64,000 nucleotides of DNA from Streptacidiphilus jiangxiensis (GCF_900109465.1 NZ_FOAZ01000016.1:192140-256139); one strand, 5' to 3'; numbered from the stretch's first letter, positions 1-8,979 are shown. Translations and numbers: made by a program. The notes: a model not told the origin generated them from the letters alone.

Positions 1-2
1 CG

Positions 3-41
3 CACGGACGGCTGACCGAACCCGGATCGCTGTGCGGCTGA
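3..41 (+). other. possible 3' end of an upstream gene
   Basis: A short open frame ending in TGA at 39-41 would encode HGRLTEPGSLCG, which could be the C-terminus of a gene that begins left of the window. The strong hairpin just downstream fits the end of a transcript arriving from the left. The stretch is too short to identify, and the frame could be chance. Confidence 0.2.
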
Positions 42-52
42 GCGCCACAACG

Positions 53-92
53 CGGACGGGGGCGTGGGGCAGAAGCCCCACGCCCCCGTCCG
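53..92. terminator. bidirectional hairpin terminator
   Basis: A perfect 18-bp inverted repeat (53-70 with 75-92) encloses an AGAA tetraloop. It lies 11 bp beyond the stop of the leftward efflux gene and would also serve a gene arriving from the left. No U-run follows, as is usual for streptomycete terminators. Confidence 0.85.
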
Positions 93-103
93 GGTGTCGC
101 CGA

Positions 104-1687
104 TCAGGCGGCGGCGTCGCCCACCGACTCCGGCTCGGCCGCCGCGTCGGTCTCCGAGGCCGGCTGGACGCCGCCCTTCAGGCCCAGTAGCGCGACCACC
201 GCGGCCAGCGCCATCAGGCCGGACATGATGTAGAAGACGTACTGCACGCCGTGCGCGAAGTCCTGCCGGATAAAGGTCGGGATGTCCGCGAGCGAGCCGC
301 TGCCGCTGCCGAAGCTGCTGCTGGAGCCGCCACCGGCCTTCGCGCCGGCCGAGGCGGCGGCCGCGTGGGCCTGCGGGTCGGCCGCGACCCGGTTCTGGAA
401 CACCGAGATCATCACCGTGCCGAGCACGGCGAAGCTGAGGCTCGACGCGTAGTTGCGGACCGTCTGGGTGATGCCCGTCGCCTCGCCGTACGAGACGCTG
501 GAGGCGCGGTTGATCGCGTCGGTGTTGGACGGGCCGACCATCATGCCCATGCCCGCGCCGGAGATGATGATGGGCCAGGTCAGCTGGCTCATGTCCAGCG
601 AGGTGACCTTGCTCGCCCACAGGTAGAAGCCGACGGCGGCGATCACCGAGCCCATGAAGACCGGGCGCTTGGCGCCGACCTTGTCCAGCAGCCGGCCGCC
701 GATCTGGGAGGTGACCATGAAGCCGACGAAGAAGTACAGCAGCGTCACGCCGGACTTCTGGGTGTTCTGTCCCAGCGACACCGCTGCGTACTCGCTGGCG
801 AAGAAGAACATGGGGAGGAAGACGGCCATCGAGATGGCCAGGATCACGCACTGCACCGTGAAGGCCCGGTTGCTGAAGATCGCCACGTCGATCAGCGGCG
901 CCTGGCGCCCGCGTTCGTAGCGGTAGAAGATCACCAGCAGGACCGCGCCCGCCGCGATCGACAGGCCGATCAGCGGGTTGTGCCAGCCCCACACCTTGGA
1001 CTGCTGGAAGCCGAAGACGCTCAGTGCCACACCGAAGGCGATCAGCAGCAGGCCGGTCCAGTCGATCGGCGCCGGGCGGTAGCGGGTCGTGGGCTTCGAG
1101 ATCGCGATCAGCAGCAGCGCGACCAGGGCCACCGGGATGTTGACCCAGAAGATGCCGCGCCAGGTCCACTCCGTCAGATAGCCGCCCAGCACCGGGCCGA
1201 CGGCCGTCAGGCCGCCCGCGATGCCGAAGAACAGCGCGAGGGCGCGACCGCGCGAGCGCAGGTCGTAGGTGTTGACGACGATCGCCAGGGCGGCCGGGTA
1301 CATCAGCGCGCCGCCGAGGCCCTGCACGGCGCGGAAGGTGATGATCCAGGCCTGGGCGAGGGAGCCGGTCGGCGTCAGACCGCACAGGGCCGACGCGCCG
1401 GCGAAGACGATGACACCGATGACGGCCATCCGGGTGTGCCCGAGCGTGTCGGACAGACGCCCGCCGAGGGCGAAGAAGGCGGCCATGGCCAGCAGGTAGG
1501 CGTTGACCGCCCACTGCACGCCGGTGCCGCTCAGGTTCAGTTCGTGCTGGATCGTCGGAGCGGCGATCGAGACGATGGTCTGGTCGATGAAGGTCATCGC
1601 CACGGCGCAGATCATGGCGGCGAGGACAAGGCCCTTGCGTCCGCCCGTGGATGATCCTGCGTCGGATGTGAAGCCGGTGGCAGTCAT
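104..1687 (-). CDS. DHA2-family MFS drug efflux transporter (14 TM)
   Basis: A 527-residue major facilitator protein predicted to export drugs by proton antiport across the cytoplasmic membrane. The first helix carries the EmrB/QacA (DHA2) hallmark FIDQTIVSIAAP (residues 33-44, with a membrane-embedded Asp). A GRLSDTLGHTR loop motif follows helix 2, and QGLGGALMYPAA resembles the antiporter motif C. Length and hydrophobic pattern fit 14 helices. A Gly/Ser-rich stretch lies before the last helix, and the C-terminal tail is Ala-rich. The next gene rightwards is divergent, so the gene is probably monocistronic and ends at the hairpin at 53-92. The substrate cannot be read from the sequence. Confidence 0.9.
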   Translation of the reverse strand: MTATGFTSDAGSSTGGRKGLVLAAMICAVAMTFIDQTIVSIAAPTIQHELNLSGTGVQWAVNAYLLAMAAFFALGGRLSDTLGHTRMAVIGVIVFAGASALCGLTPTGSLAQAWIITFRAVQGLGGALMYPAALAIVVNTYDLRSRGRALALFFGIAGGLTAVGPVLGGYLTEWTWRGIFWVNIPVALVALLLIAISKPTTRYRPAPIDWTGLLLIAFGVALSVFGFQQSKVWGWHNPLIGLSIAAGAVLLVIFYRYERGRQAPLIDVAIFSNRAFTVQCVILAISMAVFLPMFFFASEYAAVSLGQNTQKSGVTLLYFFVGFMVTSQIGGRLLDKVGAKRPVFMGSVIAAVGFYLWASKVTSLDMSQLTWPIIISGAGMGMMVGPSNTDAINRASSVSYGEATGITQTVRNYASSLSFAVLGTVMISVFQNRVAADPQAHAAAASAGAKAGGGSSSSFGSGSGSLADIPTFIRQDFAHGVQYVFYIMSGLMALAAVVALLGLKGGVQPASETDAAAEPESVGDAAA

Positions 1688-1823
1688 GCCGTTCAGTTCC
1701 CCCTGGATGATTCGTGTGGCGCGCAGACCCTAGCACCCGGGTCATACCCGCGGGGAGCGCGCGGGCGCAGGCTTGCGGGCGTGGCGGCGTGCTGACACGT
1801 GCCGTCCGCGCGAGACTTCCCCC

Positions 1824-2198
1824 ATGAGCCCCACCGCGCACCCCGGTGTCCGGATCCGCCGCGTCTACGACCCACCGGACCCGGAGGACGGCGCCCGCGT
1901 CCTCGTCGACCGGCTGTGGCCGCGCGGACTGTCCAAGGAGGCGGCGGAACTGGACGACTGGCCCAAGGCGGTCACCCCGTCGACGGAGCTGCGCCGCTGG
2001 TACCACGCCACGGACGAGGGGGACGCCGCGTATGCGGAGTTCCGCGAGCGCTACCTCGCGGAGCTCGCCGAGCCCGAGCCCGCCGCCGCCCTCGACGCGC
2101 TCCGCGCCCGCGCCGCGGCCGGTCCGGTCACCCTGCTGACGGCCTCCAAGCACCCGGACCACAGCCACGCGTCGGTCCTGCTGGAACGCCTGCGCTGA
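1824..2198 (+). CDS. DUF488 family protein
   Basis: A 124-residue protein. The ATG at 1824 places the family's conserved opening (VRIRRVYDPP) close to the N-terminus; the open frame extends further upstream but that part is not family-like. Characteristic DUF488 segments are VDRLWPRGLSKE, the WPK..TPSTELRRWYH region and the C-terminal VTLLTASKHPDHSHA. Homologues occur widely as single genes and their biochemical role is unproven. It is divergent from the efflux gene, with about 136 bp between the starts. The name is secure at family level only. Confidence 0.85.
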   Translation: MSPTAHPGVRIRRVYDPPDPEDGARVLVDRLWPRGLSKEAAELDDWPKAVTPSTELRRWYHATDEGDAAYAEFRERYLAELAEPEPAAALDALRARAAAGPVTLLTASKHPDHSHASVLLERLR

Positions 2199-2333
2199 CG
2201 GACGGGCCCGTCCCGGGCGGTTCACACGCCTGAGGTGTCGCTCCGCGCCCGACAGGACCGGGGCGGCTGTGCCGGGTTCACATGCTCAGGCGCGCGGCGC
2301 GTGCTCACACCGCCATGCGGCACGCCGCTCGGT

Positions 2334-3608
2334 TCACGCGGCGAGCTCCTGGCGCCGGGCCCAGCGGACGGTCGGGGCCATCGCCAGGCCGCCCACGGTG
2401 AACAGGGTTGCCAGTAGGGCCCAGCCGAGGATGCCGTGCCCGACGACCAGCCAGGCGACGACCGCCGGGCCGAGCATCATCGCCGCTGCCTGGCCCGTGT
2501 TGAAGACACCCTGGTACGCGCCGTGGGCGCCCTCCGGAGCGAGCGCGTAGCTCAGGGCCCAGCCGCCGGCCTGGCTCACCACCTCGCCCAGCGCCTGCAG
2601 GCCGACGCCCGCCGCGAGCACCACCGCGGCGACCCAACCGGGCAGGCCGTGCGCGAGTGCGAGGACCGCGCAGGAGCCGGCCAGCAGCAGGCCGCCGCGT
2701 CCGCAGGCCCGTGCGGCCGTGCCGACGCGCTCCGTGCCGTGCGTCGCCCGAACCTGGAGCAGCACCACCAGCACGGTGTTCACGAGCATCGAGCCGGACA
2801 CCATCCACCGCGGAGCCGACGTCTCGCGCACCAGCCAGAGCGGCACACCCACCTCGATCATCGAGAACTGAAGGCACAACAGGCCGTTGAGCGCCGTGAC
2901 TGCGAGGAACGGCAGGTTGCGCAGGGCCGGGTTGGGCCCGGCGGCCTCGGCCGCCGCGCGGTCCGCACGCTTCGGGGGCGAGGGAAGCACCACTGCGAAC
3001 AGGGCGATCACCACGAGGTAGGAGAAGGCGTCCGCGAGGATCGCCACGCTGTAGGCGGCGCGGGTGTCGGCCTGCAGGGCGAGCGCCGCCAGGCAGGTGC
3101 CGACGCCGATGCCGACGTTGGTGACGGACCGGAGGTAGGCCCGTCCCTCGACGCGCTTCTCGGGCGGCAGCACCTCCGCGTACAGGGCGTTGCGTACGGC
3201 CCCGGAGCCGCGGTCGGCGGTGGCGACCAGGCAGGCCAGCACCACCAGGACGGGGAACGAGCCGACCAGCGTGTAGCTCGCGGTGCCGACGGCCTCGACG
3301 GCGATCAGAGCGATCAGCACCGGCTTGGATCCGTACCGGTCCGCGGCGCGTCCGGCGGGCACGCCGGCGAGCACCCCGCACAGGCCCGCGGCGGTCAGCG
3401 CCAGGCCGACCCGACCCGCGCCGAAGCCGAGAACCCGGGTGAAGAACAGAACCGTCAGCGTCATGGACAGGCCGTTGCCGAGCGTGTTCACCAGGGTGAT
3501 CCCGGCCAGGCGGCGGACCAGGCGGTCCTCGTGCAGCAGCCGGGGCCGGCGGGGTGGGCGGAGGCGACGCGGCGTCCGGGTCGACGCTTCGACAGTGGTG
3601 GTGGTCAT
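2334..3608 (-). CDS. MFS transporter (12 TM)
   Basis: A 424-residue major facilitator protein of about 12 helices. I chose the ATG at 3608 (MTTTTVEAS) over an upstream in-frame start at 3665 because the extra residues would overlap the divergent promoter. An Arg/Pro-rich cytoplasmic N-terminus precedes helix 1. The loop GRAADRYGSKPV is the MFS signature after helix 2, and a basic loop (PPEKRVEGRAYLRSVTN) lies in the first half. It is divergent from an ArsR-type regulator only 71 bp away, an arrangement typical of an exporter controlled by its neighbour. Substrate unknown. Confidence 0.85.
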   Translation of the reverse strand: MTTTTVEASTRTPRRLRPPRRPRLLHEDRLVRRLAGITLVNTLGNGLSMTLTVLFFTRVLGFGAGRVGLALTAAGLCGVLAGVPAGRAADRYGSKPVLIALIAVEAVGTASYTLVGSFPVLVVLACLVATADRGSGAVRNALYAEVLPPEKRVEGRAYLRSVTNVGIGVGTCLAALALQADTRAAYSVAILADAFSYLVVIALFAVVLPSPPKRADRAAAEAAGPNPALRNLPFLAVTALNGLLCLQFSMIEVGVPLWLVRETSAPRWMVSGSMLVNTVLVVLLQVRATHGTERVGTAARACGRGGLLLAGSCAVLALAHGLPGWVAAVVLAAGVGLQALGEVVSQAGGWALSYALAPEGAHGAYQGVFNTGQAAAMMLGPAVVAWLVVGHGILGWALLATLFTVGGLAMAPTVRWARRQELAA

Positions 3609-3650
3609 GTGGGGATCAGACCGTGCACCGAGGGTCCGCCGGAACTGATT

Positions 3651-3656
3651 TAGGCT
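3651..3656 (+). promoter_or_regulatory. -10 box for the ArsR-type gene
   Basis: TAGGCT matches the TANNNT -10 consensus and lies 23 bp before the GTG at 3680, with a GGGGG ribosome-binding site between. The 71-bp divergent interval 3609-3679 must hold both promoters and presumably the regulator's operator. Confidence 0.45.
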
Positions 3657-3679
3657 GGGCCTCAAAGACGGGGGTTCAC

Positions 3680-4663
3680 GTGCACCGGTTCCGGCTCGGC
3701 CTGGAGGATCTGGCCGCCGCTTCGTTCGCCTGCTCGCCGATGCAGGAGGCCGTGCTGAGCCTGCGGTTGTGGTCGCATCCGGGCGTCTACGTCCACCAGA
3801 CCCGCTGGTTCGAGCGGATGCGGCCCGACTTCGAGCGGCTCGACACCCGGCTCCTGCGCGCGTTGGTCGCGAGCAACCGCTTCATGCCGGACTTCCTGAC
3901 GCCGCGCCCCACCACCCCGTTCCCCGACTTTCACGCCCAGCTCGCCGTCGTGCGCGCGTTCCCGCCGGAACGGCTGCACGCCGAGCTCGCGGCCGCGCAC
4001 CTGCCGCACGACCGGGTGATCCCGCAGGTCCTGGTCGACGGGCTGGACGACCCGGCCGCCCTGCTGACCCGGATCACCGACGCGATCGAGGAGTACTGGG
4101 AGCGCTGTCTGGCCCCCGAGTGGTGGCCGCGCGCCCGGTCCGTGCTCCACGCCGACATGGTCCACCGCTCGCGGACCCTCGCCGAACGCGGCGCCGCCGC
4201 GCTCTTCACCGACCTGGACGGCCGCATCAGCTGGGCCGACGGCGATCTGACGATCCGCAGGGACTGGGGCAACGGCGACGCGGACATCGTCGTGGACGGC
4301 CGCGGCCTGATGTTCCTGCCGACCTTCTTCGCCCGCGGCGCGATCACCGCCATCGACGACGGCTACCCGCCGGTGATCAGCTATCCCGCCCGCGGCCAGG
4401 CGACGATGGACGGCGGCACCTTGCCGCCGCCGACCCCGCACGCGCTCGAACTCCTCGTCGGCGCGCCCAAGGCGCGGCTCCTCGCGCTGCTCGCCGAACC
4501 GACCTCCACCACCGAGCTGGCCCGCCGCCTGGAGGTCACCCCGGGCGCGGTCAGCCACCACCTCGCGGTCCTCGCCTCGACCCGCCTGGTGACCCGCGCC
4601 CGCCACGGCCGCATGGTCCTGTATGCCCGCAGCCCCCTCGGCGACGCCCTCTGCCAGGGGTGA
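3680..4663 (+). CDS. ArsR-type winged-helix regulator with a large N-terminal domain
   Basis: A 327-residue regulator beginning at GTG 3680 (MHRFRLGLEDLAAASF), with a GGGGG ribosome-binding site. Residues 1 to about 245 form a large uncharacterised domain rich in Trp and acidic residues, of the kind seen in streptomycete ArsR proteins annotated DUF5937. The last 65 residues are a classic ArsR winged helix: helix-turn-helix TTELARRLEVTPGAVSHHLAVL, then the wing RLVTRARHGRMVLYA. No metal-binding Cys cluster (CxC) is visible, so metal sensing is unlikely. It probably represses itself and the divergent MFS gene. Confidence 0.8.
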   Translation: MHRFRLGLEDLAAASFACSPMQEAVLSLRLWSHPGVYVHQTRWFERMRPDFERLDTRLLRALVASNRFMPDFLTPRPTTPFPDFHAQLAVVRAFPPERLHAELAAAHLPHDRVIPQVLVDGLDDPAALLTRITDAIEEYWERCLAPEWWPRARSVLHADMVHRSRTLAERGAAALFTDLDGRISWADGDLTIRRDWGNGDADIVVDGRGLMFLPTFFARGAITAIDDGYPPVISYPARGQATMDGGTLPPPTPHALELLVGAPKARLLALLAEPTSTTELARRLEVTPGAVSHHLAVLASTRLVTRARHGRMVLYARSPLGDALCQG

Positions 4664-4709
4664 GGCTGTCAGGACCGAGACTCTCGCGACTGTGGCTGTC
4701 AGGACTGAG
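4664..4709. repeat. 16-bp direct repeat between convergent genes
   Basis: Two copies of GGCTGTCAGGACYGAG lie at 4664-4679 and 4694-4709, 30 bp apart; the second runs into the 3' end of the neighbouring gene. They fill the gap between the regulator and the ATP-grasp-like gene. No function is evident. Confidence 0.6.
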
Positions 4710-5541
4710 GCGCGTCCGCCAGGAAACGGCGCAGCGAGTCCGTCATGGCAGCCACGAAGTCCTCGCGGGTGCGGTCCGGGAGGAGGTCGAGGGAGAGGTA
4801 GGGATTGAGGTCCTCCAACTCGACCAGCAGCAGCTCGCCTTCCTGCGTGCGGCAGGCGTCCACCCGCTGGATGCCGTGCCGCAGCGTGTTCCACTCCACG
4901 AACCGGCGGGCGAAGGCGAGATCGGCCTCGCTCGCCTCGTAGGGCTCCAGGACCCAGCGCCGCTCGGGGTCGGGAGCGTGCAGCGCGTACTGGAACGCGT
5001 CTTCCACGAAGTAGAAGGAGACCTCGTAGCGGAAGTCGATCCGCGGCTGGACCAGGATCCCGCCGTAGTCGAGACCGTCCAGCTCCTCCGGCGGCACGAA
5101 GGCGAGGCCGATGGAGTCGGCGCCCACCTTCGGCTTGACCGCGTAGCTCGCGGCGGCGGGCAGCAGCGGCAGGTCCTCGCGCCGGTCCACGGTGGGGATG
5201 ACGGGGTGGCCGGCGGCCGTCAGGTCCAGCAGGTACTGCTTGCCGGCCATGTCACCGCGCCCGCAGAGCGGGTTGTAGACACGGGTGCCGCGTTCGGCGG
5301 CGCGCGCCCGGAAGGCGTCGTACTGCGCCTGGTAGTGCAGCACCGGCCCGCTGTTGCGGACCACCACCGCGTCGAAGCCGTCCATCAGCGCCGCCGCGTC
5401 CAGGGGATGGCACAGGGCCAGGTCGAAGCTCTCGCGCAGCCGGGACGTCAGGAAGACGTCCTCGTCGCCGTAGCGCCGACCCCGCGCCGGGTAGGCGAGA
5501 TCGGTGACGAACAGGAGGCTCGGGCGGTCAGGAACGTGCAT
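4699..5541 (-). CDS. ATP-grasp-like protein of unknown substrate
   Basis: A 280-residue protein with the layout of ATP-grasp ligases. The N-terminal part has a Rossmann-like run (LLFVTDLAYPARGRRYGDED). The middle carries a nucleotide-lysine candidate (YAVKPKVGADSIG) and the segment ILVQPRIDFRYEVSFYFVED, resembling the ATP-grasp core. The C-terminal part has an acidic metal-binding candidate, LLLVELEDLNPYLSLD, where Glu/Asp-x-Asn is expected. Homologues are usually annotated hypothetical or glutathione-synthetase-like. Peptide or amide-bond ligase activity is inference. The gene appears leaderless (see the -10 box at 5549-5554). Confidence 0.7.
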   Translation of the reverse strand: MHVPDRPSLLFVTDLAYPARGRRYGDEDVFLTSRLRESFDLALCHPLDAAALMDGFDAVVVRNSGPVLHYQAQYDAFRARAAERGTRVYNPLCGRGDMAGKQYLLDLTAAGHPVIPTVDRREDLPLLPAAASYAVKPKVGADSIGLAFVPPEELDGLDYGGILVQPRIDFRYEVSFYFVEDAFQYALHAPDPERRWVLEPYEASEADLAFARRFVEWNTLRHGIQRVDACRTQEGELLLVELEDLNPYLSLDLLPDRTREDFVAAMTDSLRRFLADAPQS

Positions 5542-5548
5542 TCGACCG

Positions 5549-5554
5549 AGTGTA
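5549..5554 (-). promoter_or_regulatory. -10 box, leaderless start
   Basis: On the minus strand TACACT lies exactly 7 nt before the ATG at 5541, so transcription should begin at or next to the A of the start codon. No ribosome-binding site is present. Confidence 0.6.
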
Positions 5555-5647
5555 GAGGGCGGCGCGAACGAGCACGGAGGAGGGCGATCCCACTACCCTC
5601 ACACACGCTCAGGTCGAGTTGAGAACAGAAAAGGTGGGGTTCACAGC

Positions 5648-7183
5648 ATGAGTGACCCGATTCTCGTTGTCGGCGCAGGTCCCGTCGGGCTCGCGGTGGC
5701 GGGCGAACTGGCCCGTCGGGATGTCCCGGTCCGCGTCGTGGACGTCCTCGCGGCGCCCACCACCGAGTCGCGGGCGATCGTCGTGCACGCCCGTACGCTC
5801 GAGATGCTCGAACGGGTCGGCGTGCTGGACGAGATCGTCGACTCCGGCATCAAGGCCACCGGCGTCGAGATGCACGCGTCCGGGCGCACCATCGCCCGCG
5901 TCGAGCTCGACATCGTCGACAGCCCGTACCCCTACTCGGTGGTCACCGCGCAGACCGAGACCGAGCGCATCCTGCGCGAGAACCTGGCCAAGCACGGGGT
6001 CCAGGTGGAGCGGGGCCTCACCCTGGTCGCGCTGGAGCAGGACGACAGCGGCGTCCGCGCCACCCTGCGCGACGCCGACGGCCGGGAGGAGACCGTCGCG
6101 GCCTCCTGGCTGGTCGGCGCGGACGGCGCGCACAGCGCGGTGCGGCACCTGATCGGCTCCGCGCTGCAGGGCTCGTTCCACGGCGAGCGCTTCCTGATGG
6201 GCGACGTGCACGCCGGGCACGACTTCGATCCGCGCTCGATGTACACCTTCTTCTCCGCGCACGACGGCCCGCTGATGGTCTTCCCGATGAAGGGCGACCG
6301 GATGCGGCTGATCGCCCAGATCCCCACCGCGTCCACGGACGAGGCGAGCCAGGAGTGGCTGCAGCGGATCACCGACGAGCGGGCCGCCGGTCGGATCCGG
6401 ATCCACGACGCGCTCTGGCTGACCTGCTTCGAGATCCGCCACGCCCAGGTGCCGCAGTACCGGTCCGGGCGGGTCTTCCTGGCGGGCGACGCGGCGCACA
6501 TCCACAGCCCGGCCGGTGGCCAGGGCATGAACACCGGCCTCCAGGACGCCTTCAACCTGGGCTGGAAGCTCGCCGCCGCCCACGCGGGGACGGCGTCCGA
6601 GACGCTGCTCGACAGCTACCACGCCGAGCGTCACCCGGTCGCGGCCCGCGTCATCGAGTTCAGCACCAGGCTCACCCACCTCAGCACGCTGGCCAACCCC
6701 CTCGCCCAGGGTCTGCGCAACGCGCTGCTGCACACGGCCACCGGCCTCGGTCCGGCTCGCCAGGCGCTGGCCGACGAGACGGAGGAGGTGCGGGTGGCGT
6801 ACCACGACAGCCCGGCCGTCGTGCCCCCGGCGGCGCACGCCGACATCACCCCCGGCGACCACCTGCCCGACGTCGCGGGCACCGACCTGCGCCGGCTGCT
6901 GTCCGCCGAGACCGGGCCCGTGCTGGTGACTCTCGGCGGCCCCCACGCGCTGCCGGCAGCGGTGCGGCTCCCCGGCGTGCGGCAGGTTCTGGTTGCCGCG
7001 ACCAGCGCCCCCGTCGACGGCTTCGACGTCGTGGCGGCGGACCCCGAGGGACGTGCGGCGGCCCGCTTCGGGCTGGCGTCCGGCCGGATCCTGGTCCGGC
7101 CGGACGGATACGTCGGCGCGGTCGCCGTCGGGGACGACGACCGGCCGGTCACCGCCTACGCGGAGCTCACCAGCCTGGGGTAG
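5648..7183 (+). CDS. FAD-dependent aromatic monooxygenase
   Basis: A 511-residue flavoprotein hydroxylase of the p-hydroxybenzoate hydroxylase/RdmE type (FAD_binding_3), expected to hydroxylate an aromatic substrate using NAD(P)H and O2. The ATG at 5648 follows an AAAAGGTGGGG ribosome-binding site. Residues 5-20 hold the Rossmann GAGPVGLAVAGEL motif. The middle has DG motif SWLVGADGAHSAVR. Around residue 275 lies the FAD-ribityl GD motif in RVFLAGDAAHIHSPAGGQGMN. The C-terminal 120 residues form the thioredoxin-like domain common in polyketide-tailoring and resorcinol hydroxylases. No polyketide genes lie nearby, so the substrate is unknown. Confidence 0.9.
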   Translation: MSDPILVVGAGPVGLAVAGELARRDVPVRVVDVLAAPTTESRAIVVHARTLEMLERVGVLDEIVDSGIKATGVEMHASGRTIARVELDIVDSPYPYSVVTAQTETERILRENLAKHGVQVERGLTLVALEQDDSGVRATLRDADGREETVAASWLVGADGAHSAVRHLIGSALQGSFHGERFLMGDVHAGHDFDPRSMYTFFSAHDGPLMVFPMKGDRMRLIAQIPTASTDEASQEWLQRITDERAAGRIRIHDALWLTCFEIRHAQVPQYRSGRVFLAGDAAHIHSPAGGQGMNTGLQDAFNLGWKLAAAHAGTASETLLDSYHAERHPVAARVIEFSTRLTHLSTLANPLAQGLRNALLHTATGLGPARQALADETEEVRVAYHDSPAVVPPAAHADITPGDHLPDVAGTDLRRLLSAETGPVLVTLGGPHALPAAVRLPGVRQVLVAATSAPVDGFDVVAADPEGRAAARFGLASGRILVRPDGYVGAVAVGDDDRPVTAYAELTSLG

Positions 7184-7190
7184 CGCGGCG

Positions 7191-8021
7191 TCAGGGGGCG
7201 ATCGGAAGCTGACGCTTGTGCTCGGTCAGGCGGTAGCGGTCCACGATCGTGCGGAAGACCCGGTCGCCCACCGGCTTGCCCTCCAGGAAGTCGTCGATGT
7301 CGTCGTAGGTCACGCCGAGCGCGTCCTCGTCGGCCTTGCCCGGGGCGAGGGTCTCCAGGTCGGCCGTGGGGACCTTCCAGACCAGCTCGGCCGGCGCGCC
7401 CAGCGTGTCCGCGACGGCGCGCACCCGGCGCTTGGTCAGGCCGGTCAGCGGGACCACGTCCGCGGCGCCGTCGCCGAACTTGGTGAAGAAGCCGGAGACC
7501 GCCTCGGCGGCGTGGTCGGTGCCGACGACCAGGCCGTTGTAGGCGCCGGCCACCGCGTACTGGGCGATCATGCGCTGGCGGGCCTTGATGTTGCCGTGCA
7601 CGAAGTCCTGGTGGTGGGCGTCGCGGAAGGTCACACCACCGGCCAGCGAGGCCTCGAGCGCGGCGTCGCTCGCCGGCTTCACGTCGACGGTCAGCACCTC
7701 GTCGGCCCGGATGAAGGAGAGCGCGAGCTGGGCGTCGTGCTCGTCGCCCTGCACCCCGTAGGGCAGCCGCATCGCGTAGAACCGCGCCTCGTGTCCGGCG
7801 GCGCGCGCCCGCTCCACGGCCAGCTGGCACAGTCGGCCCGTCGTGGTGGAGTCGACGCCGCCGCTGATGCCGAGGACCAGGCAGCGCAGGCCGGTGGAGG
7901 TGAGCCGCTCGGTGAGGAAGGCCACCCGGCGCTCGATCTCCTGCTCGGCCTCGAAGACCTCGGCGACCTGGAGTTCCCGGGCGATCTCCTGCTGCACGGC
8001 TGCGGACGCCGACTCGCTCAC
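7191..8021 (-). CDS. nadE: ammonia-dependent NAD+ synthetase
   Basis: Makes NAD+ from deamido-NAD+, ATP and ammonia, the last step of NAD synthesis. The GTG at 8021 has a good GAGGAG ribosome-binding site 6 nt upstream and gives 276 residues, matching the short B. subtilis/E. coli enzymes; an in-frame ATG at 8063 is less likely. The PP-loop SGGVDS is at residues 53-58. Other family segments are MRLPYGVQGDEHDAQLA, FVHGNIKARQRM, GTDHAAE and FTKFGDGAADVVPLTGLTKR. No glutaminase domain is present, so free ammonia is used. The 3' end is 7 bp from the convergent monooxygenase gene. Confidence 0.95.
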   Translation of the reverse strand: MSESASAAVQQEIARELQVAEVFEAEQEIERRVAFLTERLTSTGLRCLVLGISGGVDSTTTGRLCQLAVERARAAGHEARFYAMRLPYGVQGDEHDAQLALSFIRADEVLTVDVKPASDAALEASLAGGVTFRDAHHQDFVHGNIKARQRMIAQYAVAGAYNGLVVGTDHAAEAVSGFFTKFGDGAADVVPLTGLTKRRVRAVADTLGAPAELVWKVPTADLETLAPGKADEDALGVTYDDIDDFLEGKPVGDRVFRTIVDRYRLTEHKRQLPIAP

Positions 8022-8203
8022 ATCTGCTCCTCGTTGCGGTTCCTGCTGGGCGATCTGTTGCACGCACCACCCTACTCACTGCCGTACACCGTCAGCGCGG
8101 CCGACCGGCGGCACTGAGCAGGCACGCTGCCCCCGGCCCGTGCGGATGCGGGGGCCGGGACGGGCCCATAGGCTCCCCCCAGCGAAGCGAGGAGGTACGA
8201 GGG

Positions 8204-8752
8204 ATGTTCGAGGAGCGACGCGCCCGCCGCCACGCCAACCACGCCTTCGACCACGGGGAGGACGTCACCCGCTACCGGATGCAGCAGAAGATGTTCGCCA
8301 TCGGCGACGACTACTGGATCGACGACGAGGCCGGCGACCACGTCTACAAGGTCGACGGCAAGGCGCTGCGGCTGCGCCACACCTACGCCATCAAGGACAT
8401 GCAGGGACGCAGGGTCGCCACGGTGCAGGGGCGCCCCATGCGGATCAAGGAGTCGATGGAGATCGAGGACGGGGACGGCAACCGGATCGCCCTGGTGAAG
8501 AAGGCCCTGGTCAGTCCGGTTCACGACCGCTGGAAGGTGGAGCAGCCCGACCAGCCGGACCTGACCGTCCACGGCAACGTCGTCGAGCACGAGTACACCC
8601 TCGAACGCGACGGGATCAAGGTCGCCGAGGTGTCCAAGAAGTGGTTCCGGATGCGGGACACCTACGGCCTGACCATCGGCCCGGGCGTCGACCACGCCGC
8701 GGTGCTGGCCGCCGCCATCGCCATCGACTCCATGGCGCACCCCGGCGACTGA
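8204..8752 (+). CDS. LURP-one-related (tubby-like) protein
   Basis: A 182-residue protein of the LURP-one-related family, whose fold resembles the Tubby C-terminal beta barrel. The start has a GAGGAGG-type ribosome-binding site. Successive beta-strand segments (RYRMQQKMFAIGDDYWIDD, VYKVDGKALRLRHTY, IKDMQGRRVATVQGR, LERDGIKVAEVSKKWF) follow the family pattern, and a short hydrophobic helix near the C-terminus (HAAVLAAAIAID) is also typical. The plant founders act in defence; the bacterial role is unknown. Confidence 0.85.
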   Translation: MFEERRARRHANHAFDHGEDVTRYRMQQKMFAIGDDYWIDDEAGDHVYKVDGKALRLRHTYAIKDMQGRRVATVQGRPMRIKESMEIEDGDGNRIALVKKALVSPVHDRWKVEQPDQPDLTVHGNVVEHEYTLERDGIKVAEVSKKWFRMRDTYGLTIGPGVDHAAVLAAAIAIDSMAHPGD

Positions 8753-8754
8753 CT

Positions 8755-8913
8755 GCCAAGGCCGCCGAGTCGACAAACCGGAGCGACGAGGTCGACCGGC
8801 TCCTGGAGACCCTCGGCCATGCGCAGCGGGAGGCCGTCGCGTATCCGCGTGCCGCCGTCCTGAGGGCCGACCCGAAGATCACCGAGCAGGTGACGTGGAA
8901 CGCGCCGAGCTTC
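8755..8913 (+). pseudogene. remnant of a DUF1801 gene
   Basis: Directly after the LURP-one gene a coding-like frame reads STNRSDEVDRLLETLGHA, then AAVLRADPKITEQVTWNAPSF. This resembles the first 55 or so residues of DUF1801 (YdhG/Fdx-like) proteins, including the conserved WNAPSF. No start codon or ribosome-binding site precedes it, and the match stops at the WNAPSF core, so roughly the last two thirds of the protein are missing. The frame stays open for a long way but without family similarity. I read it as a decayed, doubly truncated gene. Confidence 0.6.
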
Positions 8914-8979
8914 GGGGCCGGCCCGGGCCGGAGCGTTTCCGCTCCGAGCCTCGGGGCGTGCCTCCGCGCGGCCCGGCGT

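Noticed and set aside
3554..3679. N-terminal extension of the ArsR-type protein
   Set aside because: The GTG at 3680 is preceded by a promoter and ribosome-binding site; the extension crosses the divergent start.
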